Assembly: GCA_950106755.1 (NCBI GenBank)
Contig: OX467089.1
Span: 22,549,345-22,613,344 of the forward strand
Direction: 5' to 3'
Length of the DNA stretch: 64,000 bases
Source of the DNA: Climacium dendroides
Lineage: Eukaryota; Streptophyta; Bryopsida; Hypnales; Climaciaceae
Part shown: positions 12,401-24,451 of the stretch, piece by piece
Layout of the letters: each line of letters opens with the position of its first letter
Position numbering within the stretch: the stretch's first letter is position 1
Made by a program: the position numbers and the translations under genes
Notes under the pieces: generated by a model
Told to the model about the DNA's origin: nothing
Database searches by the model: none
Seen by the model: only the letters and a program-made list of their open reading frames with translations

Positions 12401-13462
12401 ATGGCACAATATGAGTGCTCATATCAAAGGAATGCAGCCCGCTCCTACTGGCAGTGTGGAGAATGGAAGTGACACGATATCTATCAGAAAGCCGCTGAAG
12501 CTCGATAGAGGTGTTAATTTCTATGTGCTTCCTTTGAAAGTTTCGGATGACGTCGTTCAGAACACTTTCGAAAGTTATTCTGTAATGCTACAGCAACTTC
12601 GCAATCAGGTACTTTTTTCCTTTCATTCACACTTCTGGCTGCTCAATTAAATGCCTACCAGGTCTCGGACAAAACGTATACGTGTTATAATACATGACTT
12701 CCGCAACTCCTTTGAAGTTTGTTACGTTGTCGAATGTGGAAAAATCGTCATGGGTCCTTGTCAAGTCAAATCAATCTAGAAGTATTTAACATTGGAAATT
12801 CACCAAAACTGTAATTTTTATTTGTAATACTTGAGTTTTGGTAGGATACGCTAAAGATGTAAGGCTATGAACACTACCGGTATATAGTAAGTCCGCCAAA
12901 ATTATTATTTATTGTGTCTGAAATCTTTATTTTCTATTTTTAGTAACTTTATGAGTGTACTTGTGTATTTAATTTTCTATAATTCAAGAGTGTATGTGCC
13001 GGTGCTGCCAATAACACTATTATAAAGCCAACTCATTCCTGCGTCTAGCAAGATCAATATGCTTCCTACGAAGCTTCCTGTTTCGCAATGGGTTGTGTGG
13101 CGAATGAGAGATTTCTGGCACGGCACGTTAAGGGTCAGCTTCCACGTATTTAACTGAGCTTTGGGCATGATTTCAGTGGGTGATAGCAACATGATTGTTT
13201 CCTTCGGCGTTATGTTTGAACTTGGTTTCCCTTGCTAGATTCTGTCCTTACAGAATGCAATGCTATTGGTGAGCATATCAGATTGATATTACCCTATGTC
13301 TATGTGCAGATCCTGTCTTTGCAGCGACGCTCTTTCTCTAAGCCGATGTCTGAAAGGGATTGGCTGAAGATGTTGCCTCGTATCTGGGATCTTGTCAAGA
13401 AGTCTCCGGTGCTTGCGGATTACTGCAAAATGCTTCAAAGCTCAGGACTTTTCAGGAGATGA
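9474..13462 (+). CDS. SMG9: SMG9-like nonsense-mediated decay factor, 8 exons modelled
   Basis: Modelled exons: 9474-9683, 10374-10491, 10608-10723, 11224-11343, 11601-11690, 11920-12059, 12272-12608, 13310-13462. Phases agree at every junction and give 1284 nt, 427 residues. SMG9 pairs with SMG8 to restrain and position the SMG1 kinase, which phosphorylates UPF1 on mRNAs with premature stops. Recognition rests on family blocks: a P-loop-like GVLGPPGAGKST (about residues 85-96), VDTQPLFS across the exon 3/4 join, LFSVCHVVLLI in exon 5, and a C-terminal WLKMLPRIWDLVKKS helix ending at the stop. The G-domain-like core binds nucleotide in animal SMG9. Intron 3 begins GCAAGT instead of GT; intron 1 carries a degenerate duplication of its own donor region. 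Exon 2 could start at 10380 instead (two residues fewer). Length fits a compact plant SMG9; animal proteins are longer at the N-terminus. Confidence 0.9.
9677..10000 (+). repeat. Degenerate tandem duplication covering the SMG9 exon 1 donor
   Basis: Two units of about 165 bp, 9677-9841 and 9842-10000. They share, in order, CCTGTAAGC, TCTCGCGGCT-GTTCTT, TGTGCAATGCTTGAT (GTGCAATGCTTGAT in the first unit), GATTATT, TAGTAGTCA and GAAGGTG. The second unit therefore brings a spare donor-like CCTGTAAGC at about 9848. Using it would add about 165 nt to exon 1 and run into an in-frame stop. Confidence 0.6.
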
Positions 13463-14294
13463 CAAAAACCAGGAACCATGTACTGTATTATCCGAAAAGA
13501 ATCATTGTAAATACTGGCACATGTCGTGGTTGTGAATTGTATTGCACTGGGTGCTCGTGAAATCTAACCTTGAAATACCACTCGGAACTTTTTAATTCCC
13601 GTTTCACGATTCCTCATCTGTTTTGTGCGTGCGTATTTTGGCGTGTTGGTTTTTTATTGCAAGAATTCAGATTTGTCCTTGAAAAAGATCCTTTTTGTTG
13701 TTGAAGTGAATCTACAAAATGAAGGCTAGTTTCTATTCTAAAGAGTCCTTACAAATTGTGCAAGCCTTACATTGGGGCTATAATTGGAGGTTTAGGTCTC
13801 ACCTTTGAAAAGAGGGGATCAATCACATGTTTGAGTTTGATCCCCTCTTTTTGTAGGGAGTTTAAACCTTTAGAAAGGAGAAAACTTGATGTGATTAGAT
13901 TACATGCAAGCAATCAAGTGGAGGACGTCAAATAAAGTGTTGTCATTCCAAAATTCATCAAATTGGAATATTGAGAATTCAAATTTTAAAATAAACATTG
14001 AAAGAAAGAAATTTACAATTAGTTCTAATAACATTAATACATGGTGAAGGTTTAAGTTTTTCTTCACATTTTCTTCAAAAGTTTGTTGTCATTTCAAACA
14101 ATTTGATAATAGAATGCCTCATAGATAGCAAGTGATTTCACTTTTGAAAATTTTAAAATTATATATTTTCATTAAATGATAGTATCCAAATAGGACTTTC
14201 ATGAATCTACCTAGTGTGGTTAGGGAATTGTCCTTTTAAGGTTAACCTCTCTTCATGTAGGATTCAAGTAAATGCACACTCAATTGTAGAGTAA

Positions 14295-14434
14295 TTTGAA
14301 AGTAATTTGAATTGTGAACCAACTTAGTTGGTTGTTACATTCAAGAACATTCACCAACCTTTACTTTGAAAGTAATTTGAATTGTGAACCAACTTAGTTG
14401 GTTGTTACATTCAAGAACATTCACCAACCTTTAT
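14295..14434. repeat. 70-bp tandem duplication
   Basis: Two adjacent, essentially identical 70-bp units (14295-14364 and 14365-14434). Each contains GTGAACCAACTTAGTTGGTT, a short inverted repeat (CCAACTTAGTTGG), then ACATTCAAGAACATTCACC. High identity points to a recent duplication. Confidence 0.85.
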
Positions 14435-16019
14435 TATTGTTTAGCCGCCTTGTAAATTCAATAGTTTGCAATTAGTTTCATATGTCATAATTTAATATGG
14501 TTTGGAGGGTCTTTTGAGGGATAAATAAGTTTGGCATTTTAGTTTCAAACTTTCATGACATTCTATTTTTGAATAATTGACATTTTCCATACTAACCAAC
14601 TATTAACCCTTGAAGGATGGATTGGTGACAGTAGAAATCATCCTTTGGTTACCATGAGAGTCACTTGCTTACACTCATTAGAAGCCAAATTACTATAGAA
14701 GACCTCCCCTTTTATCAATAAAATTCCAAGGATGAATAGTTGCACTTTCGTCATCCATCGAATACCAAACGTCTTCACCTTCATATTTAAAGGTCAAAGA
14801 TGATTGAGAGAACATTCTACTTCTTTCTTTTAAATTTGGGAACAACCAATCTAGTTGAATAATGTTATAAAAATTAGACTTGAGAAGTATTTGGCTTTAG
14901 AATGTGTATCCTCAAAAAAAAACTTTTGTCTAATCCTACATGTTTAGCCCAAATTTTTTGTAGATAAAAAAATAGCTTGATGTAAAATTCATTCACAAGT
15001 CATTCACAATATAACAAGATTCCCAAGTTTAAGAAAATTTCAAAATTATTAAGTATCTAATGATAATGTGAGTTGCATTTGTGGCAATGAAAGCTATTTG
15101 CAATGGTTTAACACTAGGTTTAAATGGTGATAAAGTGGCTAAGGTATGTACACCTACAATCAATATTATTTACAATTGAGCATAGTTACTATTGTTAAAC
15201 ATAAATTATTTTTAATAAACTTTATTGACAACTAAAAAAAGATTCCAAATCACTTTAGTGTACATTATTTGGATACCATATGAATAAGTTATAAATGTTC
15301 AAAATATTGTTTCTAGGTGTATTAGAAACCAACACTAAACTCTCATAGACTTTCTAATTTATAGATTGTGTACATCTTATCTAATCAATATTTAGGAAAA
15401 AATGACTATTAACTTGGGTCCAAATGTAGGTGCTACAACTTAGGCAAGGTCATTGTGGGTATGCATACATTATTCTCTTTGAATCCTTTAGATTGGTCTA
15501 TGCTTATTTTCTACATGTTTCAAACTAATTTATGCAATTATTTTCAATGGTAAGTAAAGATTGTCTAATTTTTCATTATATATATGAACTGAAAATATTA
15601 AAGTAATCATGTACCCTTAATATGTCAATAAAGGGAGTATGTCCAAGGTGCACAATTGTGGATAAAATTTCTTCTTACAAATTTCTTAATCATGTGTAGC
15701 TACTAAAATAGTATAATAGATGGTGTCAACACCATAAATTTTTTCAATTCTATTACAAAATCTAAATATATGGAGGAAATCAACATACCTCTCTTTGAAT
15801 ATCTTTAATCTAGGCCTATTGCTCCGAATTCAAATTGCTTCTTCAAATATACTACAATAAAATAAGTAGTATGACCTATATTGTACACAAGTTCAAAAAT
15901 AGTTGAAGAAACTCTCATGGATAAAATTGTGCATGGTGAGAATACAATTGGATTGAAATTGATGGTCTTTAAAAATAAATAAAAACAAAAAAGACCAAAG
16001 TTTTCAATGCAATAACTTG

Positions 16020-16170
16020 AATTCAAGCTTGAGTTCAACTATGGAAGTGAAAATAAATAAATATAAAAAGAGTTTTAACCCAATATAGATGAATTTGAGT
16101 TCAACTTTGGGTGTGAAAGTAAATAAGCCTAGAAGGAGCTTTAGTCCAATATTGATGACCTTGAATTCAC
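16020..16170. repeat. Degenerate tandem repeat, about 62 bp period
   Basis: At least two units share GAGTTCAACT, GTGAAA-TAAATAA, GAG-TTTA-CCCAATAT and GATGA in the same order; a third, poorer unit may lie just upstream. Non-coding. Confidence 0.55.
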
Positions 16171-16860
16171 CATCAACCAACCTAGTGATCACTCAAATTA
16201 ATTTGACACACACACAAGCACACCAGAAAAACCCAAAACCCAAAACTATAAAATGAAGATGTGATTTTTTCTTCATGGGTAATAAAAAATGAAATGAAAG
16301 TAAATTTTATTCCACTACGAAGAATAAACATCTTGACCAAGCATATTCATTACCTACCGGTGCTTATAAGCGAAACTCACTCAACTACTTCGTCACTCAT
16401 GAGGGGGCACTTTCTTCCTCATGCTTTCTAGATCCACATTTATTTATAAGATAGTCTTAAAAAAAAACAAGTCTTACAATTCGTACCATATATTCATGTC
16501 CCACTTGGAAAAACTCTTCATTTCCTATGAGCTTCTTCACTTAGTTTTTTTGTTTGTAATGAATTTTTTTATCACTTCCTACAGTAGCGATAAGGACAAA
16601 GAGTGAAAATTAAATTAAATTTACATTTCACTTTTTTTTTTCACTGGCTAGCCGACCCTGTTGAACCCCCTTTCCAAGGCCGGGAACATTCGTTTTTTTT
16701 CTTTTTCAAACCAGAAATACCTACCGAAGCAGTTTCATTGGCTGGAAAGTCCCACCACCATTTCCTAGAACCTTCCTTCTCCACATGCTCAGCACTTACT
16801 GAATGGCATTTTGACTTTATCTCCCTTCCACAATTAGTAACTCACTAAACTGTACTTCAG

Positions 16861-17603
16861 CCCCCTTAAATTACCATCAAGGCCTCGTACGGCACTCTTT
16901 AATATCACATTCCAAATGCTCGCAGATGATTGGCCATCTCTGACACGGGACACAGTAGTCGTTTCTAGGGTCCCGAGCTGGTGACATTATGGAGCGATAC
17001 GTGGCACTTGCCTTACTACAGTACTGTAGTAACTAGTCGGTCTCGTTACTGACTTTTACTGTAGACTAACTTAACTGCTTCCTGTCTTCTGGGTTTGGCC
17101 ATTTTTGGCCTCTGGCTGTCACCAGTCTAGTGCTTGGAGAGTGTTTCCGCGCTCGGAGTTTTCAATCTCTACTTGCTCTTTGTATTTCAGAAGCAACAAG
17201 AAGTAGTTTCTACAGATTGGAAATCTCTTTGTTTAATTTCTTGTTTTGTTTTTTTTCCTGCTGGAGAATTTGATCCTGTTTGTGTACAATATGGAGAAGT
17301 AGCTAGCTGGGATTGGATTTCTAGTTTTTCGTGGTGATGGTGTGACCGCTTTCGGGGAGCTTCTCTGATTGCGGGAAGCGTTTCGATGTTTTTTCCATGA
17401 TGTAGAGATGGGTTTTGAAAAAAATTGGAGTTTTTTCGAGTTGGGGAGGGGAAGGGATCAAGAGTGATTGAGCAGGTTGTGTTTTGGGCAGCGGTGTGGA
17501 AGAGGGAGAGGGAGAGAGAGAGAAGCAGGATGAGGAGATTGAGATTTAGGTTACGGTTGTGAGGGGCCTCGCCGCGGCTTTTTGCTGGAAGTGGGCAGAG
17601 GGG
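16861..17603 (+). promoter_or_regulatory. ANTH gene promoter and leader, with a GA-rich tract and a short upstream ORF
   Basis: GC rises from about 16900 towards the ANTH start. A GA-rich tract lies at about 17498-17525 (GAGAGGGAGAGAGAGAGAAG), typical of plant 5' leaders. A 10-codon upstream ORF starts at 17530 and stops at 17560-17562, 41 nt before the main ATG at 17604. It is arginine- and leucine-rich. If the leader includes it, it could lower translation of the main frame; the transcription start is not visible. Confidence 0.45.
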
Positions 17604-19639
17604 ATGGCAGGATGGTTGAAAGGATGGACCAAGCTAGCGGCTATACTGGGAGTATTGAAGGACCAGACAGCTGCTGGTGTCGCGAGAGCGAGTGGTCCGT
17701 TCTCGAACTTGCGGCTGGCGATAGTGATGGCCACGAACCATGAAGAAAGCTTGCCGGAGGAGAAGTACGTGGAAGAAATTATGGAAGCGGGAGCGGGGCC
17801 TCGGGTACAAGTCTCGTTCTGCACGCAGCTGATCGTGAAGCGGCTGACCAAGACGCAGAGCTGGTGTGTTGCCATCAAGTGTCTCGTTATATTGCACAGG
17901 TGTATCTTAGACGGCAGTTTCCTCTTCCAAGACCTGTTGGCTCACCTTTCTATGAAGGAAGGAAAGGATTATCTCTTTTTCGGGGATTTTAGGGATGGCG
18001 CCGATTGGGAGTATTGTCTGTGGGTGAAGAATTATGCAAGATACTTGGACGAAAGGCTTTGCTGCTCTCGTGCAGTGAAGTCGCACCTTGACAATAAGTG
18101 GGTAGCGGAAAGCTCCCAGCAGAAGTTGGAGTATATGATGTCCGAAGAGGTTTTATTCCAATTAGAAGCGTTGCAGAATTTACTACAGGAGCTTTGTCTG
18201 TGTCAGCCGGACTCGGAAGCAGGGGAGCATCCTATGATTCAGGGTGCACTTGTGCTGGTGGTGACGGATAGCATCAAGGTCTATGACGAGATTAGGTGTC
18301 GGTTTAATGAAATGCTATCGAGAGCTAATTTGCAGCTTTCTGAGAGCCTTAGTCTACTTCATTGTTGTAAGAGAGCTGGTGTCGAGATGCAAAGCTTGGA
18401 CAGGTTTTACGAGCATTGCAAGGAGTTGAGATTGTTTTCTGATTTACCCTTTCCGGAGAAAGACTTGGTTTCCGAGCTTGATATACGGAGATTGACGGAC
18501 ACGATCCAGAGCATACCGGTAAAGCCAAGCGCTCCCTTATACACAAAAAGGTCAGCTTCGGTTGGAAGAGTCATTTTTGGTGGAGACAATTCTCTCTTGG
18601 GCAGAGCTCGTAAGCCATCTAAGAATGGTACGTTATATTATTCCATACAATGCTCAACCCCAACGATGAATTCTATTTTGTTGTTTTGTTATCATACTAT
18701 CCTCAACAAGTGAATGAGGCAAGTTTTGGTAAAATTACACTTTTAGTGATTTTAGATATCAAACATGGGGAGACATGCAATGCTGAGATTGCAATCAATC
18801 ATGCGGAGACCTCCCCATTCTATTCTTTGAAATTGTTGAAAGCTGTAAATTAATAATTTTGAAATAGTGAATGAAATACTTACAGGTAGGTACAAGCAGG
18901 TGATGATGACAAGGTCTCGTTATGAATTGCATCATGTTTTTTTCCCCTCCCTCATCAATCTCCCTATGTTGTCTTGAAACTAATCTAATTTCACTGAAAA
19001 CCATGTTGAATATAAGATGCTGAACAAAACAGCTTTCTTGTTTAGAAAATTACACTGATGTATCCTATTAGTCCGTGTGATACTAACTTACCAAGGTCAC
19101 TCTATTTATGATATATTTATATTTGTATAACCTGCATCTTTCTACATTGTACTAATTTTCATAAAATGAAAAAAATTTAGTGACGCTAATTATGCAGGTG
19201 ACTAATTTTGCGCCCCTTCTAATAGGAGAAATCAGTGTGCCACTCATTTTTGAGTTGTCATTTTTTTTTTAAGAGTTGAGGCGGTTGTTCTATCAGGTTG
19301 AATTTGCTATTATCGCTGCACAGAACATTTTGTCTGTTGTTTTGCTAAAAGCTTTGTCGTTGTTGCTTCGGTGAGGCAGATCTGGCTACTGATAATGGGC
19401 AGGGACCGCTGCAAAGATCTTCAAGTCAGCGTATGAACCAGCCTCGACAAGCACAAGGTATCAATGGAGCACAGCATCGGCATTCTTATTCCGCTGCAGA
19501 TGAGCCACGAAACAATGCGCTTCAGAGTTACGACCTTATTGACCTCTCATTAGATTCAGAACATTCAACTGCAAGCACAGGTAACGCGGTAGTTCCTGTA
19601 CCTCCTCGTATCCCCATGCGAGACCTCATCACGTTCTGA
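17604..19639 (+). CDS. ANTH-domain clathrin assembly protein (AP180/CALM family), 2 exons
   Basis: Exons 17604-18627 and 19380-19639 join in phase (G plus AT) to give 427 residues. ANTH proteins bind phosphoinositides and recruit clathrin and cargo SNAREs at the plasma membrane or trans-Golgi. Residues about 20-285 form the ANTH domain: LRLAIVMATNHEE matches the conserved family A-T-x-H segment, followed by the long helices with KTQSWCVAIKCLVILHRC and WVKNYARYLDERL. After the domain comes a low-complexity, Q/S/N-rich tail with YDLIDLSLD, close to a clathrin-box motif (LIDL), and the end MRDLITF. The protein is short for the family and best resembles the small plant ANTH sub-group. The first in-frame ATG is at 17604; the open frame extends upstream to 17559 without an ATG. 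Donor GTACGT; acceptor GAGGCAG. Confidence 0.9.
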
Positions 19640-20536
19640 CCTGGTGTCTGAGAAAATTAATTATTGAGAACTCAATTTATAGGTTAGCAACCGCACCCCG
19701 TGAGGTCCAAGTCGGTTATTTCCTTTTACATGTCTGGACTGTGGAAGTGCTGAGCCTTTGTAATACATGTGGGCTATAGTTGTTTGAATGAGCTTGGGTT
19801 TAGGATACATGCTTCACGAAGACCCTTTTTCTGAAATGCTAAGCAATTCTCTAGTCTAATACGTTACAGTAGTGGTCTGGCCCTGCGAACTATAGATTAT
19901 ATAGTTCTCTATTACCCCTATTTGGAGACAGATCGCCTTGGAGACCAAGACACTTGAGGAAGCGTTTTGTAGTCACACATCTTGTAGTCACATGAACCCT
20001 TGTACTGTACCTCGCAGTTGTACTGTACAGAGCATTATTTCTTTTTAAAAAAAAATTCTTTTTTGTGATGAACATGCTCTTTTCTTTTATCTTTTGCATG
20101 GCCTTCCAACTTCTACTGTAGTTGACGTGCCGTAAATTAGCTACTAGATCAAGTCTATGTAATTTTAGTTTTGGGGGGTCATGCAAATCTGAAATTCTCC
20201 ACAAGTTCTGTAAGTTACTGATTGTGAGTAGTGCGTATATTTAAAAAATCATTCAAAATCTTCCAGCTTGCCCACTACAGGATTTATGTTTGTGTTGTCC
20301 ATGGGCACTATGTTGATTGGCAGTATGAATTGCCAAAGATTGCCATATTACTGAAACTTTTCTGGATGTGTGTGATTAAGGAAATTAATAATAAAGAGTC
20401 ATGTCATGAATCTTGTGGCTCGTGTTGGAGTAAGTAGAGGAGTCAAAGTTTGTTGGCCTTGCGTGCTGAGAAAGGTTGGGGAAAAAATATTCTTCAAAAC
20501 TTAAGTGTTGTAATCTTTCAATTTGTATGGTCAATG
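19640..20536 (+). other. ANTH gene 3' flank
   Basis: Probable 3' UTR followed by intergenic DNA. No convincing poly(A) signal was pinned down. Short frames on both strands have no domain character. It ends at the first TA-flanked MITE. Confidence 0.45.
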
Positions 20537-20538
20537 TA

Positions 20539-20976
20539 AGGTAAAACAGCCCATTGCGGTCGCCTAGGAAATGATCCATCATGGGGGGGTTTCAATGTGT
20601 GAGATGTGGGCCACAATGCATGTCTTACATGACAGCAATGGAGTGAACTTTAACCTCATTAGGAACTTATGATTTTCAGTGTGAAATTCATTGTAAAAAT
20701 TGACCTTTTTGGCCTTCCATAATAGAAAATATTTTGACTGCATTAGGTAGTGAGATGAACATTACACATTCAAATTTTGTTGGTTTTAAAGTAGTCTACA
20801 GACTCTTTTGGGTTGAACACTTCAAAAATTCCTAGTGAATTCATACTTTTTCAAAAAAATTAATTGCAATTGCAATTGCTGTTTCTCACACTTATATTAA
20901 TGTGGGAAAAAAATTGAAAAATTTCAACAAGATGATGTCAAACTCCTCATTTTGACCACAATGGGTTGGTTTACCT
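20539..20976. mobile_element. TA-flanked MITE, AGGTAAA family
   Basis: 438 bp between TA dinucleotides (20537-20538, 20977-20978). Ends: AGGTAAAACAGCCCATTGCG at the left, and AGGTAAACCAACCCATTGTG when the right end is read on the minus strand. It matches 57584-58044 throughout in inverted orientation. The TA flank and end size fit a Tc1/mariner-type non-autonomous element. Its right flank runs directly into the TTAA-type element at 20980. Confidence 0.75.
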
Positions 20977-20979
20977 TAA

Positions 20980-21949
20980 CCCCTAAACATCAAAGGTCCA
21001 ACCAGGCTTAAAAACTGCCTTCCTTTGCAAGTCAAAAAAGTCAAAATTAGAGTAAGGTATGAAGATCTTAACCGTACAATATTGTAGTGTGCATGTTGTA
21101 GATGGTGTGGAACAAATTTGGGGTCATTTGATCGTATAGATTGAAAGATTATAATGTTTTAGTGTTGAAAAAAGGTGCTGAAATTTTCTTAAAAACACAT
21201 TTGGAGGTGAAATTCGATTTCTAAACCTACTCAAATGAAAAAACTTTAAATTACAAAGTGATTCAAAACCAGAATATATACAATTTGCTGAAAAAAAATA
21301 TCATTCAAATGAATCATTGTGTCTGCAAAATGGATTTGAAATGTCAGAAAACAGTGAAAAAAGTAACAAAAAATCACATCTATGACTTAACCTCCTTCTA
21401 CTAAAATGCTTCTCAGTCACTCATAACTTCTTGGATTCCTATGAAATTTTAAAAACACAAACTAGACTAGTATGCGCAACTTCTCCAACAAGTTTTATTG
21501 GATTTGGACATTGTATGAAGAAGTTTTAGGCCGCCGAAGTTCACTGGAATTCACCAATGTCTGGATTTTGAACTTTGAATTGCTCTCAATCATTCAAAAC
21601 AACTCGGATTGACATAAAAACTTTACCACAATAATTAGACTTAAGTGGAAACAAAACCCAATAAATTTTATTGAAAACAAACATTAGATTACAAAGATAC
21701 AAGCCCCAAAAGTTGCAGCCATCAAATGCAGTTTGGTGAGCTCAAATTGAACTTGTGAACTTCGATTGGCTCTCAAAACTATTATACATCTTATATTGAT
21801 CTACAAATTTTATCACACAAACTAGACTAGTATGCGCAACTTCTCCAACAAGTTTTATTGAATTTGGACATTGGATGCAAAAGTTACAGCCCTTTGAATT
21901 TGACTTTTAAATTGTGAGGACGATTTTCGTCCCATGTGACGTTCAAGGG
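20980..21949. mobile_element. TTAA-flanked non-autonomous element, about 970 bp
   Basis: Bounded by TTAA at 20976-20979 and 21950-21953. Ends are CCCCTAAACATCAAAGG at the left and, on the minus strand from the right, CCCTTGAACGTCACATGG. The interior holds a 46-bp exact direct repeat at about 21453 and 21814 that includes AGACTAGTATGCGCAACTTC. A related copy in inverted orientation lies at 48223-49176. No coding capacity. TTAA targets and CCC-type ends recall piggyBac; that assignment is inference. Confidence 0.6.
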
Positions 21950-22507
21950 TTAACTAGAATTTTTTCGACACATTTATATAGTAGTCTAGTACAAATTTGT
22001 ATAGTTGAATTTTTTTTTTTTAGATCATATTTTTCATGTTTTCCTCACTACCATAAATAAAAAGTATTTTTTCACAATACCTATTGGAAATGTACCTCAA
22101 AAATAACATTTTCAACTTTAAAAATAACCCTTCAAAAATGACTTGAATTAAAAATACAATAAAAATCTTCAAAACTCACTATAATTAGAACTTAACATTT
22201 TGAATTGAAAGGAAATAAATTCTTTTGAAATCTCAAATATTAAATCTGCAATTAATTTTAGAAGGAACTTTCAATTTTTGGCTTCAAATTTATTTGAAAA
22301 ATATTGGTTAGTGCACTAGTTGATTCACTATCAAACTATTCTTCTAAATTGAATTTTACAATACATCTTCACAATTTTAGAAATTTGGAGTATCCCATGG
22401 TTCATGATTCATTCACTTTATATATTTTGGATAAATTGTTGTTGAAGCCCTTGCATGATATTTGATTAGCAAAATTTTGCAATGTTGAGTGGGATAGAAG
22501 GAGTGGC

Positions 22508-23100
22508 TTAACTCCTAAAAGACCAAATGTTTCCCAAAAGGGCACTTGAAGATTCAATAGGTTCCTATGGTCTCAATGATTTTTGGCATGATTTTTTGAA
22601 ATGTTTTTTGAAGATAGAAAAACACATCAATTTTTGGAAAATACAATTTTTATTTCAATTGATACCTAGGAGCAAAAGTTATGCTATCCAAAGCTCAAAA
22701 AGCAATTTGCTAGGCAACACAAAAAAAATCACAAAAACTCAAAATAAAATTTAAAATTTTTTGTTTCTCATAAAAAATACAGTTGTCTACATAGAAAATT
22801 TCGATTTAGTCTACTCAAATTAGCAATGTGAAAGTTATGGAGAGTTGTTTTTAGGCAATTAGAGCATCTTTTTCAATAAATAGCTTACAAGGATTTAATT
22901 TTGAATAAATTTTTTACAATTTTTCAATAAAAGAAGTTCCATGAAGTTTAGTTTGTTTGCTAGAACAATCTCACCACTGGGATTAGTATATTTCAATTCT
23001 ATGTTAGAACTATTAACAATCTAGTTTTTCCTTGTATCTCATACCTACTTCACAACAATTTTTGTAAGAATGAAAATGAAGTGATTTTTTTTTAAATCCT
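22508..23100. mobile_element. Partial TTAA-type element
   Basis: Starts at TTAA (22508-22511) with CTCCTAAAAGACC and continues with the same interior as 39251-40136 and 42562-43467: GGTTCCTATGGTCTCAAT, a GATAGAAAAAC block, CTAGAACAATCTCACCACTG and ACCTACTTC. The right end could not be found; similarity fades after about 23100. Confidence 0.55.
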
Positions 23101-23477
23101 AAAATCTCAACTCAATTCTTCAACATTAAAATTATTAATTCAAAATCTATAAAGCAAAAATTTTAAGTTAAGAAGATTCAAAGCCAAAAAATCAAATTTA
23201 ATAATAAATGTAGTTCAAATCTCATTTATTAAAAAAATTGTTATGGATTGATGCAAGACCTTGATGAGTCATTATTCCTTATACTATATAGTGAAATTGG
23301 GTTGCCCCTCACTAATTTCTTAACTTTTGACACTTTATAAATATTTATTATTATTGTATAAAAATGCACTACTTTTAAATTAGGTGTTGTAATTGGGACT
23401 CATGAACTTGCAAATGAAAATATTTGTAGACTTTGATGACTTATAAAGTAACTTTGGAGAAGTAAGGCAACCTAATT

Positions 23478-23956
23478 ATTTAAAGCATCTCCACCAAGGT
23501 GCAAAATAGTAGCCCATCAAGGAGTTTGTTGTATTTGGGCTTCTTCATGAGTTCCACCGGTTGTGCAATTTTAAGTGTTTTTTTAGTCGATTGGTTTCTC
23601 AAAAATTTGCTTGTTACAATACAAGCTCCACGGCCCTCTCATGTTTGTTGCATCAAAGTAGGAGCATTGTTTTCAATGTCAGCTTGCAACCTTGACTCTA
23701 GACCAACCTCAACCCTAACCATTCAAAAATATTGTCTCCACCACACAAAATGCCACAAACACGGTAGTGCTTGGGACAAGTTGTGACTTGGATCGATTGT
23801 AGTGTTTAAAATTCAACATTGGAATTTGGAATTTTGCATTGGAATTCACAATTCTATAGTCTCTCAATGACTAAAGGCGGGGCTCTCTTTTCCCCCCACA
23901 CATGGTATCCATAGTCCGATGTGTGTACTTTGATTTTAACTAGTAGAGATGCTTTG
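23478..23956. mobile_element. MULE-like MITE with a 13-bp target duplication
   Basis: 479 bp flanked by perfect 13-bp direct repeats AGGCAACCTAATT (23465-23477 and 23957-23969). Near the ends is an inverted pair, AAAGCATCTCCACC at the left and CAAAGCATCTCTAC read from the right. A direct repeat of 9-13 bp is best explained as a Mutator-type duplication. A 95-codon frame inside (23499-23786) shows no recognisable domain. Confidence 0.6.
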
Positions 23957-24301
23957 AGGCAACCTAATTTCACTATTTAGTGTATTCAGTCTATGCAATG
24001 GATCTTTTCCTTGTAATAGTGTGGTTTACCTTGTACCAACCATTTTCTAATTAGGGATTTCCTTCTCATCCACTCTCTAAAATACAGCCAAAGAAGATTT
24101 ATCCCTAGAAAAAACATTGAATTTTTTTTAATTTGCCACCCATGATAAAATTTGCAAATTAGATGTCCCAAATTAATTAGCATATATGAAGAAATAAAAA
24201 ATTTACATGATACAAAATAGGTATCAATTTTTACATTTATCCTTGGTTGGGGAAATACGTAACATTCAGTAATCTTTAAAGGGACTGTTTTTCCTCTCTA
24301 G

Positions 24302-24451
24302 CACTACTAGAAAACTTCATTTTTCTGTTGTTTTGGTCGCGTTGATCCGGTCAGAATCTGACAGAAATCTGTTGGTTTCAACAGATTTCTGTCAGATTTT
24401 GACCGGATCAATGCGACCAAAACAACAAAGAAACGAAATTTTCTAGTAGTG
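24302..24451. mobile_element. CACTA foldback MITE, 150 bp
   Basis: An almost perfect palindrome. It begins CACTACTAGAAAA and ends TTTTCTAGTAGTG, with the two arms (GGTCGCGTTGATCCGGTCAG and its near complement) meeting around TTGGTTTC. The 3-bp direct repeat TAG flanks it (24299-24301 and 24452-24454), the duplication length expected for CACTA elements. Non-coding; a transcript would form a long hairpin. Confidence 0.88.

Larger units (their letters stand above)
13463..16860. other. SMG9 3' flank and AT-rich intergenic DNA
   Basis: After the SMG9 stop the GC content falls over roughly 250 bp, which should hold the 3' UTR; no clear AATAAA close to the stop was found. The rest to about 16860 is AT-rich with short random frames only. 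It holds a clean 70-bp tandem duplication (14295-14434) and a degenerate repeat (about 16030-16170). A stretch at 16600-16850 is more GC-rich and may be the outer promoter of the ANTH gene. Confidence 0.5.

Noticed and set aside
17559..17603. Upstream extension of the ANTH frame
   Set aside because: No ATG in this stretch; the first in-frame ATG at 17604 opens MAGWLKGW, which fits the family's N-terminus.
23499..23786. 95-codon frame with a hydrophobic N-terminal stretch
   Set aside because: Lies entirely within the MULE-like MITE and shows no family resemblance.
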